A DNA stretch of 21,886 nucleotides, from the NCBI GenBank assembly GCA_023409435.1, contig JAEYHP010000066.1, positions 1 through 21,886 on the forward strand. Direction: 5' to 3'. Positions 1-6,131 of this stretch are shown here, piece after piece. The translations under genes and the position numbers were made by a program. The notes beneath the pieces were generated by a model. It ran no database searches. It saw only the letters and a list, made by a program, of their open reading frames with translations, and was not told where the DNA came from. Every line of letters begins with the position of its first letter. The stretch's first letter is position 1. This stretch comes from Bacillota bacterium. Lineage in GTDB: Bacteria > Bacillota > Clostridia > Christensenellales > CAG-138.

Positions 1-1
1 G

Positions 2-355
2 TTCATGCCCGGCCGCAAAAATCTCCTTTGCGATATCGGGCTGTTCCGCTACGGAAATGCCGGGCAGGAAGAATGTTGCCCGCACATTGTACTTTTCTAA
101 AAGCGCAAGCAGTTCTTTTGTCGCATCCTTCTCCAGCGCGCCAAAAAATACGAGTGATATGGATTTAGAGAGCGTGGGAACGGAGCTCAATACGGCTGCC
201 CCTTCGGCCATAATGCTTGCCTGGGCGATGACGCCCGCAAGGTTATCCTCTTTTTCCGGTTCCTGTGCTTCCACTTTGGCGCACGCAACAACGCCCGTAA
301 GCAGTACGCATACGAGCGCCAGAGAAAGCCATCTCAATAACATACGATATCCCAT
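2..355 (-). CDS. NodB-like polysaccharide deacetylase lipoprotein, N-terminal part (runs off left edge)
   Basis: The 118 visible residues begin with a lipoprotein signal peptide: a hydrophobic stretch at residues 6-24 and a lipobox VVAC with the lipidated Cys at position 25. After a short acidic linker, residues 65-118 align by eye with the start of the NodB homology domain: ISLVFFG, then LLALLEKYNVRATFFLPG, then the AAGHE element. NodB enzymes remove acetyl groups from peptidoglycan or other polysaccharides outside the membrane. The usual TFDDG metal and catalytic motif is replaced by VFFGA around residues 69-73, so this domain looks catalytically degenerate. The histidine motif lies beyond the window. 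The ATG at 355 has GGGAG eight bases upstream; an in-frame ATG at 343 is the alternative. The gene follows the sugar dehydrogenase by 41 bp on the same strand and may be co-transcribed with it. Family call moderately sure, activity unknown. Confidence 0.7.
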   Translation of the reverse strand, partial: MGYRMLLRWLSLALVCVLLTGVVACAKVEAQEPEKEDNLAGVIAQASIMAEGAAVLSSVPTLSKSISLVFFGALEKDATKELLALLEKYNVRATFFLPGISVAEQPDIAKEIFAAGHE

Positions 356-396
356 ACGGGTCACTCCCGTGTCTACATAATAGGGTATCCGCTCCC

Positions 397-1719
397 TTAG
401 AGCCGCCAGTAGCAGAAACCCTTTTCTTCAAGCGCATGCTTATTGAGCATGCTTTTGACGTCGATGATCACGCACTCGTTGCGCGGATGCCCGTTGAACA
501 TCGCGTTGATCTGCTCCGTGCTCAAGCGCCTGAATTCCTCATGCGCCACGGCGAACACCACGCAATCCATATCGCGGATATCGCCTACAGGAGCGAGCGT
601 TACTTTGTATTCGCGTTCAATTTCCGCGGCGTCCACGCGGGGGTCGCAGACCACAGGCTCTATGCCATAATCCCTCAGGTGGGCGATCATGTCCATTACG
701 CGGGAATTGCGCGCGTCCGCGCAGTTTTCCTTGAACGCCACGCCCAGCACGCCGACCTTCGCCTGCCGCACCTGCTTGTTGGCAAGTACCAGCTTTTTGA
801 TGACGGTATCGGCCAGGAATTTGCCCATGCCGTCATTAACTTTCCGGCCGGATAGTATGATCTGGCTGTGGTATCCGAGGCGCTCGGCCTCGTATACCAA
901 ATAATACGGGTCCACGCCGATACAGTGGCCGCCCACAAGCCCGGGGTAGAAGCCAAGCGCATTCCATTTCGTGTTCATGGCCTCGACCACTTCGAAGGTA
1001 TCGATTTCCATGCGCTCCAATACCATGGCAAGCTCGTTCATAAAGGCGATATTGATATCGCGCTGGCTGTTTTCGACCACCTTGGCGGCTTCCGCTACTT
1101 TTATGGAGGGCGCTAAGTGCACGCCCGCCTCGATCACAAGTTCATACACGCTTGCAATGAGCTGCAGCGCCTGAGCGTCTACGCCGGATACGATGCGTCT
1201 GGTGTTTTCCAGGCGATGCAGCCTGTCCCCGGGGTTCATGCGCTCCGGCGAATAGCCTGCTTTGAAATCCGGGCCGCACTTTAATCCGCTCTCCCGCTCC
1301 AATATGGGAATGCAGACGTCTTCCGTCACGCCGGGGTATACGGTGGATTCATATACCACCACGCTGCCGGGTTTTAGGGCGCGCCCCACCGTCTCGCTTG
1401 CGCGGACCAGTGGGCAAAGGTCCGGCGTTTTGTCCGGATTGACGGGCGTAGGAACAGCTATGGCAAAAAACTTTGCCTGCTTTAAATCCTCCGCATCCGA
1501 TGTGAACAATATGGAAGAAGAGCGGATGACGTCGTCGCCCAGCTCGCGCGTGGGGTCTTTGCCGCCTAAATAATGCGCTATTTTTTGCGCGTTGACGTCA
1601 AAGCCGATGACGGAAAGCTTTTGGGAGAATGCGTACGCCAAAGGCAGGCCGACATACCCAAGCCCGATAACGGCCAGCTTTTCTTCTTTACGGAGCAATT
1701 GCGATAGTAAATCCTGCAT
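397..1719 (-). CDS. UDP-N-acetyl-hexosamine 6-dehydrogenase (TviB/WbpA-like nucleotide-sugar dehydrogenase)
   Basis: This 440-residue cytoplasmic enzyme would oxidise C6 of a UDP-sugar with two NAD+ to give a UDP-uronic acid for surface polysaccharide. It has an N-terminal Rossmann domain with the nucleotide-binding loop GLGYVG at residues 19-24, the middle-domain signature around residues 208-235 (VAEAAKVVEN, then NIAFMNEL), and the catalytic cysteine C266 in GGHCIGVDPYY. The C-terminal UDP-binding domain contains GVLGVAFKENCADARNSR. The motifs TKWNALGF and LVGGHCIGVDPYYL fit the UDP-GlcNAc/UDP-GalNAc dehydrogenase branch (TviB, WbpA) better than UDP-glucose dehydrogenase; the exact substrate is an inference. 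I chose the ATG at 1719 because the Rossmann fold begins just after it and TGGGGTG lies upstream; the frame stays open further upstream but with no homologous content. No other polysaccharide genes are visible except the deacetylase-like gene downstream. Confidence 0.93.
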   Translation of the reverse strand: MQDLLSQLLRKEEKLAVIGLGYVGLPLAYAFSQKLSVIGFDVNAQKIAHYLGGKDPTRELGDDVIRSSSILFTSDAEDLKQAKFFAIAVPTPVNPDKTPDLCPLVRASETVGRALKPGSVVVYESTVYPGVTEDVCIPILERESGLKCGPDFKAGYSPERMNPGDRLHRLENTRRIVSGVDAQALQLIASVYELVIEAGVHLAPSIKVAEAAKVVENSQRDINIAFMNELAMVLERMEIDTFEVVEAMNTKWNALGFYPGLVGGHCIGVDPYYLVYEAERLGYHSQIILSGRKVNDGMGKFLADTVIKKLVLANKQVRQAKVGVLGVAFKENCADARNSRVMDMIAHLRDYGIEPVVCDPRVDAAEIEREYKVTLAPVGDIRDMDCVVFAVAHEEFRRLSTEQINAMFNGHPRNECVIIDVKSMLNKHALEEKGFCYWRL

Positions 1720-1906
1720 AAACACACCCCAAAATGTATATACACACTGCGTCCCGGCCCGTTGCGCAAGCGATAGCGCGGTATACAATATATATCGTAT
1801 AATTTCATATTCATCATAGCGGATTGCCGATCCTTCGTCATCAATATTTTTGTGGCAGGAATGCATAATAAATGGATTGCGTTCCAGCACCGAAAGCGCG
1901 CAAAGA

Positions 1907-1935
1907 TTTACAAACCGGCAAAAGCGTGGTATGAT
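1907..1935 (+). promoter_or_regulatory. Sigma-A-type promoter of aroD-luxE-luxC
   Basis: TTTACA (1907-1912), a 17-base spacer and TATGAT (1930-1935), with an extended -10 TG at 1927-1928. It lies 46 bases before the aroD start codon with no gene between. The rest of the 262-base gap (1720-1981) between the divergent genes is AT-rich near 1780-1815; I see no convincing promoter for the minus-strand gene there. Confidence 0.7.
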
Positions 1936-1981
1936 GCGCGCAGCAAGCGGTCCATACGGTGTGCCATACAGAGGGGAAATT

Positions 1982-2743
1982 ATGAAAGCATGCATTCGCG
2001 TCAGAAGCCTTACGATCGGGGAAGGATTGCCTAAAATCATAGTCCCCGTCGCGGCGAAAACGAAGGAAGAGCTGCTCTTGCAGGCGGCTTCCCTCAAAAG
2101 CGAACCCGTGGGCGCCGTGGAGTGGCGGGCGGATCAGTTTGGCGCGCTAAATGAACCCGCCGTACTCGGTGCTTTAAAAGCGCTGCGTGAAGCAATAGGC
2201 GATCTGCCGCTTTTGTTTACCATCCGCACAAAAAACGAAGGCGGCTCATTTGGCGCCCCGCAAGGAGAGCATCTGCGCCTCAACCTTCTTGCAGCAGCAA
2301 GCGGGTTTGCGGATATGATCGATGTGGAGTTTGGCGCAGGCGACGCTGAGATGATACGGCATATCGGCGAGCTTCAGACGCTCGGCGTGCGGGTGTTAGT
2401 ATCCAGCCACGATTTTCAAAAGACGCCGCCCAAAGAGGAACTCGTAGCGCGTTTACGCGCCATGCAGCGCTCGGGTGCCGATCTTGTAAAAATCGCCGTC
2501 ATGCCAAAAACCGAACAGGATGTTTTGACGCTCCTATGCGCTGCGGAGGAGTTTACAAGAGCATACAAGGATCGGCCGCTCATCGCCATTTCCATGGGTG
2601 CATTGGGAGCCGTGAGCCGTATCTGCGGCAATTTGTCCGGCTCGGATATGACGTTCGGGGCGGCGGGCGTTGTTTCCGCCCCCGGTCAGCTTCCGGCAAA
2701 AACGCTTCAGAAAATACAGAACTCCCTGAATACGCGCGCCTGA
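1982..2743 (+). CDS. aroD: Type I 3-dehydroquinate dehydratase
   Basis: Converts 3-dehydroquinate to 3-dehydroshikimate, the third step of the shikimate pathway to aromatic amino acids, through a Schiff-base intermediate. The 253-residue length is typical of type I enzymes. The catalytic residues fall at the same numbers as in the E. coli enzyme: E86 (TKNEGGSF), H143 (SSHDF) and the Schiff-base lysine K170 (DLVKIAVMP). The substrate-binding region near the C-terminus is present (ISMGALGAVSRI at 203-214, then GAAGVVSAPGQL). The ATG at 1982 is preceded by GAGGGG six bases upstream; earlier in-frame starts lie before the promoter and are rejected. The gene is first after a strong promoter and is followed at 62 bp by the luxE-like gene with no terminator between them, which suggests an operon, although no functional link is obvious. 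No other shikimate genes are in the window. Confidence 0.96.
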   Translation: MKACIRVRSLTIGEGLPKIIVPVAAKTKEELLLQAASLKSEPVGAVEWRADQFGALNEPAVLGALKALREAIGDLPLLFTIRTKNEGGSFGAPQGEHLRLNLLAAASGFADMIDVEFGAGDAEMIRHIGELQTLGVRVLVSSHDFQKTPPKEELVARLRAMQRSGADLVKIAVMPKTEQDVLTLLCAAEEFTRAYKDRPLIAISMGALGAVSRICGNLSGSDMTFGAAGVVSAPGQLPAKTLQKIQNSLNTRA

Positions 2744-2805
2744 AAGTATCATTTCATAAAGGCAGTAACACCCTCGATTTTACAAGACTTGATTGGGGGA
2801 AACGC

Positions 2806-3924
2806 ATGAATTGCACACGCAAGCTGTTCCAGACGAAAGATCCGTATAATCTAAACGGCACGGACGCATTGTTTTTGGAAGCAGTAAAGGAAAACGTGCG
2901 GCTGCACAGTTCGCGCTGCCCTGAATACCGCGCGTTATTGCATCGGGAAGCTTTTTCGGTTGACGCGTTAAAAATCATTGACGACCTTTACCGTATCCCG
3001 GTGCTGCCCACGCTGTTTTTAAAGGCGCATCCGCTGTTTTCCATGGAGGAAAAGCGGTTTTTGATCCGTGCCACGTCCTCCGGCACGTCGGGCATGAAAA
3101 GCCGCATCGGCATCGACACGGTAAGCTTTTCCTATGGCATCCGCATGCTGTTAAAGATTTTCTCCTATCACCGCCTGCTGTCGTTGGTCCCTACCAATTA
3201 TATTTTGCTCGGATATGAGCCTTCCAGCGCTATGGAGACGGGCGCGGTCAAGACGGCGTACGGCGTCACGTACTTTGCGCCCGCCCTGCACAGGGAGTAT
3301 GCGCTCAAATACCGGGACGGCGCGTATACGCCCAACATCGAAGGCGTTTTACGCGCACTGCACCGTTATCAAAAGCAGGGGCTGCCCGTGCGTCTTGTCG
3401 GGTTCCCATATTTTATACTGATTTTGATTCAGGAATTGGAACGAAGCGGCTGCCGCCTAAAATTACCCAAAGGAAGCAAGGCGCTACTTGGCGGCGGCTT
3501 CAAGGGGCAATTTGCGCAGCGTGTGGAAAAGCGGGAGCTGCTTTCCCGCATCGGGGATGCGCTTGGGATTCCCGAAAGCGGCTGCAGGGAATTTTTCAGC
3601 GCCGCCGAACATCCAATAGCGTATTGCGACTGCGCGCACCACCATTTCCACGTGCCGGCGTACAGCCGCGTCATCGTTCGGGACGTCAGGACGCTCCTTC
3701 CGCTCCCGTATGGACAGCCGGGGTTATTGAGCTTTGTCACGCCCATCATGCAGAGCGTGCCGTTTGTCAGCGTCATGACGGACGATATCGCCGTGCTGCA
3801 CGACGGAAAGACATGCGGCTGCGGCGTTAGGTCGCCGTACTTTGAGGTGCTGGGCCGCGCGAACGCGCAGGGCATCAAAACCTGCGCTGCGGGAGCGGCG
3901 GAAGCGTTGGAGGCGTTGTCATGA
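2806..3924 (+). CDS. LuxE-like acyl-protein synthetase
   Basis: The 372-residue protein matches the LuxE (acyl-protein synthetase) family over its length; luminous-bacterial LuxE is about 370 residues. LuxE activates a fatty acid as acyl-AMP, loads it on a cysteine near its own C-terminus, and passes it to the reductase LuxC. The sequence shows the adenylate-forming signature TSSGTSGMKS at 90-99, a GGGFKG motif at 229-234, a Cys/His-rich stretch at 274-282, and HDGKTCGCG followed by EVLGRA at 332-352, which recalls phenylacetate-CoA ligase-type enzymes. C360 lies 13 residues from the end, close to where the acylated cysteine of Photobacterium LuxE is reported. The start at 2806 has TTGGGGGA upstream. 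Its stop overlaps the luxC-like start by 4 bases (ATGA), so the two are translationally coupled. No luciferase genes are present; the natural acyl substrate is unknown. Confidence 0.88.
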   Translation: MNCTRKLFQTKDPYNLNGTDALFLEAVKENVRLHSSRCPEYRALLHREAFSVDALKIIDDLYRIPVLPTLFLKAHPLFSMEEKRFLIRATSSGTSGMKSRIGIDTVSFSYGIRMLLKIFSYHRLLSLVPTNYILLGYEPSSAMETGAVKTAYGVTYFAPALHREYALKYRDGAYTPNIEGVLRALHRYQKQGLPVRLVGFPYFILILIQELERSGCRLKLPKGSKALLGGGFKGQFAQRVEKRELLSRIGDALGIPESGCREFFSAAEHPIAYCDCAHHHFHVPAYSRVIVRDVRTLLPLPYGQPGLLSFVTPIMQSVPFVSVMTDDIAVLHDGKTCGCGVRSPYFEVLGRANAQGIKTCAAGAAEALEALS

Positions 3925-5207
3925 ATCTGCTGTTTGGGGAACGGATGGACCGGCAAGAGAGCCTTGCGGTATTGCAGAATATGCAGGCGTCCGTCGCGCG
4001 CACGCTTTTACATTTGCGGCCCCTCGCGCAAACGGTAATAAAAGCGTGTGGCGAGCTGCGCGCACAAATCGACCCGGAACAGTATCTCCCCATGCTGGTT
4101 GAAACCGGGCTTTCCGTTTCCGCCGCGCGCAGGCAGCTTGCGGAAGCTATGGCCATGCTGGACCCGGATTATTTGCTTTCGCGTATGGAACGCGAGCTTG
4201 GGCAAAACCCATTGGAACCTGTTTCATTTGTGCCGCAGGATAGGGAAGCGCCGGTGCGGGAGCAATGGCGGCCGCTGGGGGTGCTGTTTCACATTGCGGC
4301 GGGCAATATGGAGGCCTTACCCGCGTTTACCGTAATCGAAGGGCTCTTAACCGGCAACATCAATATTTTAAAACTCCCCGGCAATGAGGACGGATTATCC
4401 ATAGAGCTCCTTGAGGCGCTTATCCGCATTGCGCCGGAATTAAAAGAGTATATCTATGTGTTTGACTACCCCTCCGAGGAAACGGCGCTGATGGAACGGC
4501 TGGCGGATGTTGCGGACGCTATCGTCGTCTGGGGATCGGACGCCGCAATTACGGCGGTGCGCCGCTTGGCAAAGCCAGGCGTCCGCCTGATAGAATGGGG
4601 CCACAAATTGAGCTTTGCCTATGTCACGCGGGCGGGTATGGAAGAGGGGCAAATGTTTGCGCTGGCGTCCCATATTTCTTTGACCAACCAGCTTCCGTGC
4701 AGTTCCTGCCAGGGGATTTATCTGGACACGGAGGACGAGGAGGAGGCCCTGGCGTTCTGCAAATCCTTCTTAGCTGTTCTGGAGCGGGCGGGCAAAGCGG
4801 AGCCGCGCAAGCTTGATACTGTCCTGCAGGCGCATCTCACGCTCAGGCTGCGCACAGAGGCGCTGTTATCGACGTTCCACGGCGGCTGGCTGTACGAGGG
4901 AACGGAAGGAAGCGTGCAGTACCGCCCTGATTTCAAATTGGACTCTTCTATGCAGTTCCGCAACTGCTGGGTGCGGCGGCTGCCCCTAGGGGAATTGGTG
5001 GAAAAGCTTCGCCCATACAGGGGATACCTGCAAACGGCGGGCCTTTTATGCGGCAAGGAAGAGCGGGATACAGTATCCGAACTGCTCTTTCGCGCGGGCG
5101 TCATCCGCGTGACGGATCCAAACAATATGTCCGCCGCTTACTGCGGCGCAGCCCATGACGGGGTGTTTCCGTTGCGCCGATATATGAAGCGAGTCTCTTT
5201 GGAATAG
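3921..5207 (+). CDS. LuxC-like acyl-CoA/acyl-protein reductase
   Basis: A 428-residue member of the LuxC family, which reduces an acyl group to an aldehyde with NADPH through an acyl-cysteine intermediate; the fold is aldehyde-dehydrogenase-like. Diagnostic parts are PLGVLFHIAAGNMEALPAF (119-137), the following LLTGNINILKLPG, the cofactor-domain WGSD segment, and the active-site region SLTNQLPCSSCQG, which holds C260 and C263; one of these should be the acylated cysteine. The ATG at 3921 overlaps the stop of the luxE-like gene and has GGAGG seven bases upstream inside that gene. With LuxE it would form a fatty-acid reductase pair making fatty aldehyde. The LuxD thioesterase and LuxAB are absent, so the acyl donor may be a free acid through LuxE, acyl-CoA or acyl-ACP. 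The aldehyde's use (lipid, surface glycan or secondary metabolite) cannot be read from the window. Confidence 0.9.
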   Translation: MNLLFGERMDRQESLAVLQNMQASVARTLLHLRPLAQTVIKACGELRAQIDPEQYLPMLVETGLSVSAARRQLAEAMAMLDPDYLLSRMERELGQNPLEPVSFVPQDREAPVREQWRPLGVLFHIAAGNMEALPAFTVIEGLLTGNINILKLPGNEDGLSIELLEALIRIAPELKEYIYVFDYPSEETALMERLADVADAIVVWGSDAAITAVRRLAKPGVRLIEWGHKLSFAYVTRAGMEEGQMFALASHISLTNQLPCSSCQGIYLDTEDEEEALAFCKSFLAVLERAGKAEPRKLDTVLQAHLTLRLRTEALLSTFHGGWLYEGTEGSVQYRPDFKLDSSMQFRNCWVRRLPLGELVEKLRPYRGYLQTAGLLCGKEERDTVSELLFRAGVIRVTDPNNMSAAYCGAAHDGVFPLRRYMKRVSLE

Positions 5208-5212
5208 TACGG

Positions 5213-5272
5213 GTTATCCTCCGCGCAATATGACCTCTTTACGCATAGTATGGAGTAACCGCGGAGGATAAC
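5213..5272 (+). repeat. Perfect 13-bp inverted repeat occluding the RBS of the next gene
   Basis: GTTATCCTCCGCG at 5213-5225 is the exact reverse complement of CGCGGAGGATAAC at 5260-5272, with a 34-base loop. The right arm contains the GGAGG ribosome binding site (5263-5267) of the gene starting at 5275, so in RNA the hairpin would hide the Shine-Dalgarno sequence. There is no U-tract, so it is not an ordinary terminator. Confidence 0.75.
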
Positions 5273-5274
5273 AT

Positions 5275-5844
5275 ATGAGCTGGAAATCAAAGTCCCCCCC
5301 GCTGGAAGGAGCAACATCCAACCAGATTAAGCTTATGCACACCGTCCGCCGGTTTTGGCTGGACCAAGTGTTGTGGACGCGCGGGTTGCTGATTAGCACC
5401 GCATTTTTACTGCCGGATAAGGAGGCCGTAACGCGGCGGCTGTACCGGAATCCGGAAGACTTTTACACCCTCTTCTCCGCCCTTTATGGCGAGTGCACGG
5501 CAGGGCAGCTCCAGGACCTGCAAAAGAAGCAGCTCGATTGCGCCGCGGCCCTCATGGAAGCGGTGTGCGGCGAAGACTCCGCCGGGATGGCCGGGATAAG
5601 GCAAGACTGGTATGCAAACGCAGAGCGCATTTCCATATTCCTGCAGAGCATCAACGAAGCCTGGACCGGCCCATTATGGCAGGCGCTGCTGGAAGAACAG
5701 CTGGAGATGACGGAGGAGCAGGCGGTATTCGTACATTCCGGCAACAATACCGAAGGGATCGCGCGGTTTGAAGGACTGCTGGAGCTTTCTGATACAATGG
5801 CGGAAGAAATGGCAAGCGGGTTGATACGCCAATTCCGTCTGTAA
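5275..5844 (+). CDS. Conserved helical protein of unknown function
   Basis: A 189-residue soluble protein with no signal peptide or clear membrane segment. I recognise the pattern of a small mostly helical family scattered in Firmicutes and often misnamed in databases, but no function is established that I know of. Features that look conserved are WLDQVLWTRGLLISTAFLLPD (28-48), VTRRLYRNPEDF (52-63), WYANAERISIFLQSIN (112-127), a LEEQLEMTEEQA stretch (139-150) and MAEEMASGLIRQF (175-187). The repeated Trp-Thr-Arg and Trp-Tyr-Ala-Asn motifs suggest a four-helix or larger bundle. The start at 5275 has GGAGG seven bases upstream, lying in the inverted repeat described separately. The gene is 67 bp after the luxC-like gene and is followed by a strong terminator, so it may be the last gene of that operon. 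I assign no function. Confidence 0.75.
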   Translation: MSWKSKSPPLEGATSNQIKLMHTVRRFWLDQVLWTRGLLISTAFLLPDKEAVTRRLYRNPEDFYTLFSALYGECTAGQLQDLQKKQLDCAAALMEAVCGEDSAGMAGIRQDWYANAERISIFLQSINEAWTGPLWQALLEEQLEMTEEQAVFVHSGNNTEGIARFEGLLELSDTMAEEMASGLIRQFRL

Positions 5845-5854
5845 GGCACATCTC

Positions 5855-5897
5855 TCCGGGACGGCGATACTATCGCGTCGTCCCGGATTTTTATTTT
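5855..5897 (+). terminator. Rho-independent terminator after the 5275-5844 gene
   Basis: TCCGGGACG (5855-5863) pairs with CGTCCCGGA (5879-5887), and TTTTTATTTT follows. It ends the aroD-luxE-luxC-hypothetical unit. Confidence 0.85.
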
Positions 5898-5917
5898 AAG
5901 GCAAAACATTCTTAGGG

Positions 5918-6059
5918 GGTGTGGGGGATCGCTAATAGATGTGCCGGGGTTCTAAAATCGATTCACCGGATCGATTTTTAGCTCTTACGAGCCATCGAAC
6001 CCGCTTTCCTACGGAAAGCCCACACTTAAATCAAAGCTGACGACATGCGCGTCAGATTT
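5918..6059. other. Dense nested inverted repeats, possible structured RNA or small palindromic element
   Basis: There is no coding gene in 5845-6131. The outer arms GTGTGGG (5919-5925) and CCCACAC (6019-6025) enclose four further pairings: GGGTTC/GAACCC (5947-5952, 5997-6002); AAAATCGAT/ATCGATTTT (5954-5962, 5970-5978); GCTC/GAGC (5981-5984, 5989-5992), whose loop reads GTAA on the minus strand (a GNRA tetraloop); and CTTTCC/GGAAAG (6004-6009, 6013-6018). The set folds without conflict into a closed multi-branch structure of about 107 bases. Another hairpin, CTGACG/CGTCAG (6037-6042, 6050-6055), follows, then a terminator. A structured non-coding RNA is one explanation and a MITE-like remnant another. 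The GNRA loop hints at the minus strand, while G-U extension of the outer stem and the following terminator favour the plus strand. I recognise no known riboswitch, ribozyme or tRNA. Confidence 0.4.
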
Positions 6060-6063
6060 GCGG

Positions 6064-6090
6064 AAAAAATGCCGCCACAAGCGGCATTTT
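6064..6090 (-). terminator. Bidirectional terminator, mainly for the LCP gene
   Basis: AAAATGCCGC (6066-6075) and GCGGCATTTT (6081-6090) form a perfect 10-bp stem with a 5-base loop. On the minus strand it ends in six T residues (6064-6069), and it sits 42 bases after the LCP stop codon. On the plus strand the T-run is only four. Confidence 0.85.
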
Positions 6091-6113
6091 AACCTATAGA
6101 AAAACCCGCTGTT

Positions 6114-6130
6114 AAAGTCCGCAGGACTTT
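6114..6130 (-). repeat. Small hairpin at the LCP gene 3' end
   Basis: AAAGTCC (6114-6120) and GGACTTT (6124-6130) form a perfect 7-bp stem with a triloop, one base beyond the LCP stop codon. A short T-run follows 15 bases later on the minus strand, so it may help termination or protect the 3' end. Confidence 0.5.
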
Positions 6131-6131
6131 G

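Noticed and set aside
1720..2097. N-terminal extension of the sugar dehydrogenase
   Set aside because: The frame stays open but would run into aroD and its promoter; the Rossmann fold begins right after the Met at 1719.
2536..2805. N-terminal extension of the LuxE-like protein
   Set aside because: It would overlap aroD in another frame; the LuxE family length fits the start at 2806.
5919..6025. Structured gap as a tRNA (7-bp outer stem, TTCGA on the minus strand)
   Set aside because: No proper D, anticodon and T arms in the right order, no CCA-compatible end, and an inner stem holding two hairpins.
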